Assembly: GCA_041650175.1 (NCBI GenBank)
Contig: JBAZLS010000008.1
Span: forward strand, 1 to 36,963
DNA length: 36,963 nt
Source of the DNA: Minisyncoccus sp041650175
GTDB taxonomy: Bacteria > Patescibacteriota > Minisyncoccia > Minisyncoccales > Minisyncoccaceae
Reading direction: 5' to 3'
In this document: piece after piece, positions 30,266-36,963 of the stretch
Numbering within the stretch: the stretch's first letter is position 1
How the letters are laid out: each line of letters begins with the position of its first letter
Position numbers and translations under genes: made by a program
Notes under the pieces: model-generated
The model's database searches: none
What the model saw: the letters and a program-made list of their open reading frames with translations, nothing else
What the model was told of the DNA's origin: nothing

Positions 30266-31144
30266 ATGCACATTCCAGTATTGCTTGAAGAGACAATGGA
30301 ATACCTATTGCCTCTACAAGATAAGAATTTCATTGATTGTACTTTGAATGGAGGTGGGCACACAAAAGAAATATTAAAACGGACAGGACCAAAAGGAAAA
30401 GTGTTAGGAATAGAAGTTGATCCAGAAATTTTTAAAAATATTAAGAATGAAAGAATTAAGAGATTAATCGCCGTTAATGATTCTTATAGCAATTTAGAGA
30501 AAATAGTTGAGAAAGAAAAATTTGGGAAAGCTGATGGAATTTTGTTTGATATCGGAATGTCTTCTTATCATATTGATTCAAGTGAACGAGGTTTTAGTTT
30601 TTTAAAAGACGAACCCTTACTGATGAGCTATAACGTTGAAAAAGGAAATAGAACTACTGCTTATGAAATTATAAATAGCTATAGAGAAGAGGATTTGGCT
30701 AATGTAATCTATGAGTATGGAGAAGAAAGATATAGCCGTAGAATTGCACGAAATATAATCGAGAGAAGAAGGATAAAACCGATAAAGACTACTTTTGAGC
30801 TAATATCTATTATCGGTGATTCAGTTCCATCTTCTTATAAAAGGCAAAAAATTCATTTTGCTACAAGAACATTTCAAGCGATAAGAATTGAAGTAAATCG
30901 TGAACTTGATAATTTCATAGATGCATTACCTCAGGCCATTGATGTGCTTGCAACCGGAGGAAGATTAGTAGTTATAACTTTCCATTCATTAGAGGACAGG
31001 ATAGCAAAAATGTTTTTTAAAGAAAGACAAAAAAATCAGGAGATAAGAATTTTGACAAAAAAACCGATAATTGCCTCAGACGAAGAAATGAGAAATAATC
31101 CTCGTTCTCGATCAGCAAAATTAAGAGCAATCATAAAATTATAA
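30266..31144 (+). CDS. rsmH: 16S rRNA (cytosine-1402-N4)-methyltransferase RsmH
   Basis: RsmH methylates C1402 in the ribosomal P site. HIPVLLEETMEYL opens the protein, FIDCTLNGGGHTKEIL is the SAM-binding motif, GILFDIGMSSYHIDSSERGF is a family signature and VVITFHSLEDRIAKMFF is motif IV-like. The end has NPRSRSAKLRAI. Length (292) is normal. It lies second in the dcw unit, as in most bacteria. Confidence 0.97.
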   Translation: MHIPVLLEETMEYLLPLQDKNFIDCTLNGGGHTKEILKRTGPKGKVLGIEVDPEIFKNIKNERIKRLIAVNDSYSNLEKIVEKEKFGKADGILFDIGMSSYHIDSSERGFSFLKDEPLLMSYNVEKGNRTTAYEIINSYREEDLANVIYEYGEERYSRRIARNIIERRRIKPIKTTFELISIIGDSVPSSYKRQKIHFATRTFQAIRIEVNRELDNFIDALPQAIDVLATGGRLVVITFHSLEDRIAKMFFKERQKNQEIRILTKKPIIASDEEMRNNPRSRSAKLRAIIKL

Positions 31145-31146
31145 AA

Positions 31147-31452
31147 ATGAAGAAGAAGAAAGAACAAACAAAATTATTTTTTTTATTGATTATCGTGGCC
31201 ATAGTTATTTTGACTGGGCTTTATGTCTTTCAAATTTCAGAAATGAGCCGGGTAAGTTATTTAGCTAGTAGCAAAGAGATAGAAATAGATTCCTTAAAAA
31301 AAGAAAATTCGGGCTTAAAGCTATCTATTTCTAAGAATAAAAATCTTGTGAGTATTGAAGAAAGAATAAAAGAAAAGGGTTATGATAAGGTTGGTAAGAT
31401 AAATTATATGGTTGTTTCAGGTGATACTGTGGCTACAAATCAAAAGAATTAA
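31147..31452 (+). CDS. FtsL/DivIC-like cell-division protein
   Basis: The 101-residue product has a basic start, one membrane segment (about residues 10-28) and a heptad-like segment (SKEIEIDSLKKENSGLKLSI), then a short domain with ISKNKNLVSIEERIKEKGYD. This architecture and its place between rsmH and ftsI indicate FtsL, a bitopic septal protein that complexes with FtsB and FtsQ. Sequence similarity alone would be too low, and DivIC/FtsB is possible. Confidence 0.75.
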   Translation: MKKKKEQTKLFFLLIIVAIVILTGLYVFQISEMSRVSYLASSKEIEIDSLKKENSGLKLSISKNKNLVSIEERIKEKGYDKVGKINYMVVSGDTVATNQKN

Positions 31453-31465
31453 ATTGGCTTGAATC

Positions 31466-33208
31466 ATGAATAGTAATAATTTTAAACTAAGGCCAAGTTT
31501 GATTTTAATCCTGATTTTTTTATTAGGAGGGGTGGTTCTATTCCGCCTTTTTTGTTTACAGATAAATGAAGGCTCGAAATATAAAGCCTTAGCCTCTGGT
31601 CAACAGAATAATGTTTTGGATGTAGAAGGAAAAAGAGGAGATGTTTATTTTAAGGGCGGAGAACCATTAGCTCTTACAGAAAAAGATCCTTTAGTTTATA
31701 TTTCTCCTGAAGAGATTGAAAATAAAGATTTAGCGGCAGAAAAACTTGCTGCTATTTTAAATATAGATGAAGACGAAATAATTCAGAAGATGAACTATGA
31801 AGGGAGTTTTTATCAAATAATTAAGAGAGACATTAGCCGAGAAATTGCTGATAAAGTAAAAGAAGCAGGAATAAAAGGCGTCGGAATAGATGAAAAAAAG
31901 GAAAAACGATATTATCCAAGCGGGAAAACAGCTTCTCAGATTATTGGTTTTATAAATGAAGATAAAGAAGGACAATATGGAATAGAAGAATATTATGATG
32001 ATCAATTATCTGGGAAAAAATCGTCAAAAAAAGTAGACCGAAATCCATGGGGCTTTGTTTTTTCATCAAACGATACCAGCTCTCTTAATGGAGATTCTTT
32101 AACTTTGACTATTGATTATAACATTCAATTCATGGCTGAAAAGTTTTTAGCCGAAGGAATTGAAAAGTATGGAGCTTTGGGAGGAAATATTATTGTTATG
32201 GATCCGAACACAGGTGAAATCATTGCAATGGCTCAAAGTCCAAGTTTCGATCCGAATAATTATAAAAACGAAAAATTTGAAGTTTTATCAAATTCCTCTA
32301 TTCAGAAAATATTTGAGCCTGGATCAATATTTAAACCGATTACAATGTCTATCGGTGTGAATGAAAAGCTTGTTACTCCTGACTCTGTTTTTAATGATAC
32401 TGGGTGCGTTCCTTATGGGAAATATAATGTCTGTAATTATGCAGATAAGGCTTGGGGAGCAATTACTATGACAGAGGTTTTACGTAGATCAGTCAATACT
32501 GGCGTGATGTATGTTGAAAAAAAGATTGGACATAAAAAATTTCTTGATTATTTAGATTTATTCGGATTTTTTGATAAAACTGGAATAGATTTGGCCAGTG
32601 AATCATCAACAGAAAATAAAACTTTAAAAAAAGCTTATGATGATAAGGTTGAAGTAGCATTTGCAAATACTTCTTTTGGACAAGGAATAGGAATAACTCC
32701 TTTGCATATGGTAGCCGGTTTTTCTTGTCTTGCTAATGGAGGAAATCTAATGAGACCATATATTGTAAAGGAAATAAGCAGTGGTAATTCGAAAGAGGAA
32801 ATAAAGCCTCAGGTCGTTAGAAAGGTTATTAATGAGGAAACGAGCAATAATCTTCGAAAGATGCTTGTTGAGGTCGTAGAGGGTGGTTATGGGCATCTAG
32901 CTAAGGTTCCTGGCTATTGGATTGGTGGCAAGACTGGAACGTCCCAAGTTCCTTATGCTTCACTTGGCATAAATAAGGCTGGATATTCTGACTATACTTG
33001 GCAGACTTTCATAGGTTTTGCTCCTGCTTATAATCCAAAGTTTATTGCACTTGTAAAATTGGATAATCCAACGGCAACAAAGACTTCTGAGTATTCTGCT
33101 GTTCCAGTTTTTCATAATTTAGCTAAGTATATTTTTGATTATTGGCAGATTCCTCCAGATTATGACGTAGATGAAAAGGATGCTAGCGCTTCTTTGGACA
33201 AAAAATAA
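31466..33208 (+). CDS. ftsI: Penicillin-binding protein, FtsI/PBP2-like transpeptidase
   Basis: Class B PBP that cross-links septal peptidoglycan. One membrane anchor is at about residues 10-30, followed by the pedestal (EGKRGDVYFKGGEPLALTEK at about 53-72). The catalytic motifs are intact: SxxK Ser287-Lys290 in EPGSIFKPIT, SxN Ser342-Asn344 in RRSVNTG and KTG Lys489 in GGKTGTSQVP. Length (580) is normal. It ends the cluster: murE, mraY and the rest of dcw do not follow. Confidence 0.94.
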   Translation: MNSNNFKLRPSLILILIFLLGGVVLFRLFCLQINEGSKYKALASGQQNNVLDVEGKRGDVYFKGGEPLALTEKDPLVYISPEEIENKDLAAEKLAAILNIDEDEIIQKMNYEGSFYQIIKRDISREIADKVKEAGIKGVGIDEKKEKRYYPSGKTASQIIGFINEDKEGQYGIEEYYDDQLSGKKSSKKVDRNPWGFVFSSNDTSSLNGDSLTLTIDYNIQFMAEKFLAEGIEKYGALGGNIIVMDPNTGEIIAMAQSPSFDPNNYKNEKFEVLSNSSIQKIFEPGSIFKPITMSIGVNEKLVTPDSVFNDTGCVPYGKYNVCNYADKAWGAITMTEVLRRSVNTGVMYVEKKIGHKKFLDYLDLFGFFDKTGIDLASESSTENKTLKKAYDDKVEVAFANTSFGQGIGITPLHMVAGFSCLANGGNLMRPYIVKEISSGNSKEEIKPQVVRKVINEETSNNLRKMLVEVVEGGYGHLAKVPGYWIGGKTGTSQVPYASLGINKAGYSDYTWQTFIGFAPAYNPKFIALVKLDNPTATKTSEYSAVPVFHNLAKYIFDYWQIPPDYDVDEKDASASLDKK

Positions 33209-33244
33209 ATTGTATGCTATTTTTATTGTATTCAAAGGCGTTTT

Positions 33245-33317
33245 GGCCCTATCGTCTAGAGGCCTAGGACTCCAGATTCTCAATCTGGCAACACCGGTTC
33301 GACTCCGGTTAGGGTCA
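33245..33317 (+). tRNA. tRNA-Glu (anticodon CUC)
   Basis: A 73-nt cloverleaf: acceptor GGCCCTA (33245-33251) pairs with TAGGGTC (33310-33316) with one G-U; the anticodon arm CCAGA-TTCTCAA-TCTGG shows anticodon CTC; the T arm ACCGG-TTCGACT-CCGGT is perfect. The discriminator base is A at 33317. CCA is not encoded (CTA follows), so CCA must be added by tRNA nucleotidyltransferase. The sequence resembles bacterial tRNA-Glu. Confidence 0.95.
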
Positions 33318-33337
33318 CTAATAAAAAAATACTAAAT

Positions 33338-34306
33338 ATGGAATTGACTTCAATTTATTACGTATTAATTTTTTTGATTTCGTGTTTCGGTTTTTATATT
33401 TCGGGCGAATTGATTGTTAAAAGCTTGATCCGAATTGCTAAAGCTCTTGGATGGAAGGAATTTGTAGTTTCTTTTTTGATAATGTCTTTGGTTGGTTCCT
33501 TGCCAAATCTTTTTATCGGTATTACATCTGCTTTATATAAGATGCCCCAACTTTCTTTTGGAGATGTGATCGGGGGAAATGTCGTAGACCTTACGTTGTC
33601 TGTTGCTCTTGCGGCAATTTTTTCTAAAAATGGAATTCCGGCAAAAAGCAAGACAATCCAACAGACAATTCTTTTTACCCTTTTTTCAGTTGCATTGCCC
33701 GTAGTATTGGCTTGGGATGGATTGTTATCAAGACTTGATGGAATTATTTTAGTCTTGGTTTATGCTTGTTATTTGATCTGGCTTTTTTCGAGCAAGGAGA
33801 GATTTGTAAAGATTTGTGATGAGAATGATAATCAAAAGAAAAAATTAGCTTTATCTTTTATCAGTCTATTTAAGGTGGTATTGGCTCTTGTAATTTTTAT
33901 TATTGCTTCTAATGGAATAGTGTCTGCTGCTAATTATTTTGCGATTACTTTGAATGTTCCGCTTATTATGATAGGAATATTTATTGTCGGACTAGGCAAT
34001 TGTTTTCCGGAAATATTTTTTGCAATCAGTTCTGCAAGAAAAGGAAATGATTGGATGATTCTGGGTGATTTAATCGGTTGTTCTGTTGTACCTGCTACTT
34101 TAGTTTTAGGTATAGTTGCAATAATTTATCCGATAAATCTTATTGGATGTATGAAGTCCCTTGAGGTCGCAAGATTATTCTTGCTAATTTCTTTAGCTTT
34201 TTTCTTCTGGTTTGCTAAAAATGACCAATTAATTAGTAAAAAGGAAGCGGCCTTACTCCTGACAGTTTATATCCTTTTTATTACTGCTGAAATCTTTGTA
34301 AGATAA
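33338..34306 (+). CDS. Ca2+/cation antiporter (CaCA) family membrane protein
   Basis: The 322-residue protein has about ten membrane segments and two alpha repeats. Repeat 1 (about residues 40-90) reads LVGSLPNLFIGITSALYKMP and FGDVIGGNVVDLT; repeat 2 (about 210-265) reads GLGNCFPEIFFAISSARKGN and LGDLIGCSVVPATL. In usual members the Glu of GTSLPEL in repeat 1 is an ion ligand; here it is Asn, while repeat 2 keeps Glu. Substrate (Na+/Ca2+ or other) is not determinable. It lies 20 bp after the tRNA and 4 bp before the CapA-like gene. Confidence 0.85.
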   Translation: MELTSIYYVLIFLISCFGFYISGELIVKSLIRIAKALGWKEFVVSFLIMSLVGSLPNLFIGITSALYKMPQLSFGDVIGGNVVDLTLSVALAAIFSKNGIPAKSKTIQQTILFTLFSVALPVVLAWDGLLSRLDGIILVLVYACYLIWLFSSKERFVKICDENDNQKKKLALSFISLFKVVLALVIFIIASNGIVSAANYFAITLNVPLIMIGIFIVGLGNCFPEIFFAISSARKGNDWMILGDLIGCSVVPATLVLGIVAIIYPINLIGCMKSLEVARLFLLISLAFFFWFAKNDQLISKKEAALLLTVYILFITAEIFVR

Positions 34307-34310
34307 TTTT

Positions 34311-35387
34311 ATGAAAAATAACGATGCAATGAAAGGTCTATTTTTAGGAGTCGGAGTTTTTCTGATTCTGATAATTTATGTATTTCTAACATATGGATCG
34401 TTTTTGGATATAAAAAATAATCAATCTTCTATTCTTGATATTTTAAATCCTATTGAAGTAGATAGCCTTCAAAATACTAATGATTCTTTTCGTGATGTGA
34501 AATTGGTTGCAACCGGAGACATAATGCTTTCGCGAGGTGTTAATGCACGAATGGTAAAGAATGGTAATAATTATCCATTTTTACAAGTTGCAGATTATTT
34601 GAAAAATGGTGATATTATCTTTGGAAACTTGGAAAGCCCAATTGCTTTGGGGGATACAATTGCTTTAGATGGTACAGTTTTTAGAGCAAGGCCTGGAGTC
34701 GAAAAAAGTTTAAAGGATGCTGGCTTCAATGTTCTTTCGCTTGCAAATAATCATATGGGGAACCAAGGACCAGAAGGTATCAATTTTACTATTGATTCCC
34801 TCAAGAATATAGGAATTCTGACTAGTGGCGCAGGAAAAAATATTGAAGAAGCTTCTACTCCTGCAGTAATAACGAAGAATAGTTTAAGGTTTGCTTTTCT
34901 TTCTTATACTGATGGCACTATTATACCGTCTTCTTATGAAGCGACCGATGATAATCCAGGTGTTTTATATATGGATGAAAATAGATTGGTAAATGATATT
35001 GCAGAGGCAAAAAAAATGGCTGATTTTGTAATTATTTCAATGCATGCTGGCAATGAATATGTTTATAGTCCTGTTCAAAAACAAATAAGCTTTAGTCATA
35101 AAGCAATTGATTCGGGAGCTGATTTGGTTATCGGACATCATCCGCATAGAGTTCAAGACGTTGAGAATTATAATGGAAAATATATTTTTTATAGCTTAGG
35201 TAACTTTGTTTTTGATCAAGAGTGGTCTATTGAAACTAAACAGGGATTGATTGCAGAAATATATTTCAATAAAAAAGGTGTTGTTGATTTTAATCTAATT
35301 CCTGTTTTGATCAATGATTATTGCCAACCGAGTATTCTTGATGGTGATGATGCAGTGGAAGTTTTTAAGAATATTAAAAGGCCATAG
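34311..35387 (+). CDS. CapA-family (PGA_cap) metallophosphatase-like protein
   Basis: The 358-residue protein has an N-terminal membrane anchor (about residues 10-28) and a PGA_cap domain. Motifs: LVATGDIMLSRGVNARM, IIFGNLESPIA, LANNHMGNQGPEGI, IISMHAGNEYVYSP, GADLVIGHHPHRVQDVENY and YSLGNFVFDQ. The Asp, Asn and His residues fit a dimetal phosphoesterase-like site. CapA proteins attach or process poly-gamma-glutamate capsules in some bacteria, but no capBC is nearby, so envelope polymer work is only inferred. It lies 4 bp after the antiporter gene. Confidence 0.9.
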   Translation: MKNNDAMKGLFLGVGVFLILIIYVFLTYGSFLDIKNNQSSILDILNPIEVDSLQNTNDSFRDVKLVATGDIMLSRGVNARMVKNGNNYPFLQVADYLKNGDIIFGNLESPIALGDTIALDGTVFRARPGVEKSLKDAGFNVLSLANNHMGNQGPEGINFTIDSLKNIGILTSGAGKNIEEASTPAVITKNSLRFAFLSYTDGTIIPSSYEATDDNPGVLYMDENRLVNDIAEAKKMADFVIISMHAGNEYVYSPVQKQISFSHKAIDSGADLVIGHHPHRVQDVENYNGKYIFYSLGNFVFDQEWSIETKQGLIAEIYFNKKGVVDFNLIPVLINDYCQPSILDGDDAVEVFKNIKRP

Positions 35388-35448
35388 AGAAGTTTTGTTT
35401 TGAATCGAAATTCAAATTAAAAGAACTTAAATAGTTGGTTTATGTCTT

Positions 35449-36963
35449 ATGAAGAAAAAGTGGATTATTAATTCAAAGAAATATTTTCCTTATTCTGCTC
35501 AAGATATTTATCTTAATTGGTGGATTACGAGTAGAAAGCCAAGCGTTACTCAATCGGTAGTGGAATTTTTAAATAATCCAATTTTTAATATTAAGGAACT
35601 TTTAGCTGCTGAAAGAAAATTCCTAAAGTTGGATAAGGTAATTAAGAAGCAAATTTCAAAAGATGTAACTGAATATTTTAAAGATAGTGTAGGGAAGAGT
35701 GCGATATTTAGAGCAGCAATTTCTAAAGGTGAAAGGATATATGCGATAAAAGTTCCATTTCATGTGAAAAAATGGAAGACTAAAAATGGAAGAGCAATTT
35801 GGGAGGATGTAGTATTTTCAGACAATACTACGGCCAGATTACAGGTAATTGATAAGAATCCTCTCAATATAATATTATCAATTATATGCACGCGATCAAT
35901 CAGTAGTGATGGAGAAGTGATTGACACTAGGTTTATTGGCTCTGATGAAATAATGATTTCTGGTCATCAGAAAAATGTGTATGGTATAAAGATAAGTGAA
36001 ATGCGGGAAGTGCTTAAGAGTTATAATATAGACAATGGCTCTGAATCTTCAGTTTTCTTATTTTCAGAAAACCCAAAAAAAATAAAAAAAATAGTAGATA
36101 TTTTTATTGATCAATTTAATGTTATTAGTAAGCGAGGATTAGCCGGTCTTGCTATTAAGGAGCAGCGAATATTTGATTCTATTGCTGGAAAAACAGTTGA
36201 TGTAAAAATTAAGAACATAATTCAAGAACTTAGCATTAGTTCTCATCCTTATTTTCCTGAAAGCGTTTTTGCTACTGCATTTAAAAATGGACTAGGAAAT
36301 GCCGTTATTGAGGTTGTTGGCATTAATAGTGGATGGGAGAAAACTCATTATTTAAAAAAGGTTTTGAATGGGTGGTTGTTTACTGCTCTTTTTTGGACTT
36401 CTAGTAATTGGATAAAATTATTTTTTCAATATTCAGAAACTCCAAAAATATACCATAAATTGTTTGGAGGAGATTCTTTTCAGTATCGTGGTGGTGATAT
36501 TGATTGGGCTGTGAATTACATAGAGTGTTTTTCTAAAAATAAAAAAATAGCTTTAATTGATTTTGGAATTGGTACTGGAAGAGAACTTAGATTTTTAAAA
36601 GAAAATAAGCAAATTAAAAAAATTATTGGAATTGATTATTCGGAATTCATGTTGGATTTTTGTCGTAAAAAATGGGAGGGATTTTCAATTCCATTAGTTC
36701 TTATTTTGGATGATTTTATTGCATTAAAAAAATCACAAAAGGTTGTTAAGAATATAAGTATTTCTAAGGTGTTTACTATATTTTTTGGAACAATAAATAA
36801 TATAATAAGTGGGGATAGAAGTAAGATGTTAATTGCAGTAAAGAAATTAATGTCAAAAAATGATATATTTATAATAGAATTTAGTAAACGTCCTGAAGAT
36901 CAGATTATTGATTTTGAACATTCTTGGTTAAAATTCAGGAATAGAGTTGAGGAGGTTGGGTTT
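35449..36963 (+). CDS. Large protein with C-terminal SAM-dependent methyltransferase domain (partial, runs off window)
   Basis: An open reading frame of 505 codons from ATG 35449 (MKKKWIINSKKYFPYSAQ) reaches the window edge without a stop. Residues 1 to about 350 have no motif I recognise and no obvious membrane span; Lys and Ile are abundant. The last part is a class I methyltransferase: ALIDFGIGTGRELRFLK with motif I at residues 371-377 and KIIGIDYSEFMLDFC after it, then VFTIFFGTINNI. A stop (TAA at 35428-35430) precedes the start in frame. The 61-nt gap from the CapA-like gene shows no promoter or terminator. The substrate is unknown; 5' part and methyltransferase may be a fusion. Confidence 0.85.
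   Translation, partial: MKKKWIINSKKYFPYSAQDIYLNWWITSRKPSVTQSVVEFLNNPIFNIKELLAAERKFLKLDKVIKKQISKDVTEYFKDSVGKSAIFRAAISKGERIYAIKVPFHVKKWKTKNGRAIWEDVVFSDNTTARLQVIDKNPLNIILSIICTRSISSDGEVIDTRFIGSDEIMISGHQKNVYGIKISEMREVLKSYNIDNGSESSVFLFSENPKKIKKIVDIFIDQFNVISKRGLAGLAIKEQRIFDSIAGKTVDVKIKNIIQELSISSHPYFPESVFATAFKNGLGNAVIEVVGINSGWEKTHYLKKVLNGWLFTALFWTSSNWIKLFFQYSETPKIYHKLFGGDSFQYRGGDIDWAVNYIECFSKNKKIALIDFGIGTGRELRFLKENKQIKKIIGIDYSEFMLDFCRKKWEGFSIPLVLILDDFIALKKSQKVVKNISISKVFTIFFGTINNIISGDRSKMLIAVKKLMSKNDIFIIEFSKRPEDQIIDFEHSWLKFRNRVEEVGF

Noticed and set aside
1..36963. CRISPR arrays, insertion sequences, prophage or integron features
   Set aside because: No regularly spaced repeats, transposase or integrase motifs, or terminal inverted repeats were found; the only tandem repeat is coding (26262-26360).

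Overview
The window comes from an AT-rich, compact genome that most resembles a Candidate Phyla Radiation bacterium (Patescibacteria), probably of the Parcubacteria side. The reasons are an S10/spc ribosomal-protein cluster with no rpmD (L30) between S5 and L15, very short intergenic gaps, start codons mostly without a Shine-Dalgarno sequence, a type IV pilus locus, and a membrane-anchored Clp-type ATPase. TGA is used as a stop (at 14861-14863, 19368-19370 and 21353-21355), so the UGA=Gly code of Gracilibacteria/Absconditabacteria does not apply. I assign the phylum by inference from gene content and cannot place the genus.

Layout. 1-10410: the 3' end of tuf, then rpsJ-rplC-rplD-rplW-rplB-rpsS-rplV-rpsC-rplP-rpmC-rpsQ-rplN-rplX-rplE-rpsZ(S14)-rpsH-rplF-rplR-rpsE-rplO-secY, all on +. 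A terminator-like hairpin with a competing alternative hairpin lies between rpsJ and rplC. 10411-12187: adk and map, then a terminator. 12188-13733: a minimal iscU-iscS pair. 13795-14435: an orphan 186-aa gene with its own promoter, operator-like palindrome and terminator. 14438-19868: a receiver-only response regulator, pilB, pilC and five prepilin-like genes. 19880-23787: a membrane sensor without a kinase domain, overlapping by 4 bp a soluble GAF-PAS-PAS-PAS histidine kinase. 23789-24328: a DJ-1/PfpI protein. 24302-25456: promoter, L10 leader RNA, rplJ, rplL and a bidirectional terminator.

25451-26606 (minus strand): a membrane-anchored thioredoxin-fold protein with a CPHC site, and an extremely Asp-rich 84-aa protein under a consensus promoter. 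26610-29705: a divergent promoter, a small multi-spanning membrane protein and a membrane-anchored ClpB/ClpC-like ATPase whose first AAA+ module has lost its catalytic motifs. 29756-33208: mraZ with its repeat operator, rsmH, an FtsL-like protein and ftsI, the start of a dcw cluster. 33245-33317: tRNA-Glu(CUC). 33338-35387: a Na+/Ca2+ exchanger-family protein and a CapA-family protein. 35449-36963: an unfinished gene with an unrecognised N-terminal part of about 350 residues and a SAM-methyltransferase domain, running off the window.

Functionally the window is mostly translation and secretion machinery, Fe-S cluster assembly, pilus assembly with an adjacent two-component system, envelope proteostasis and the start of the cell-division cluster. 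The largest gene-free stretch is 26496-26740 (245 nt), which holds two divergent promoters. No insertion sequence, CRISPR array or phage gene was seen.
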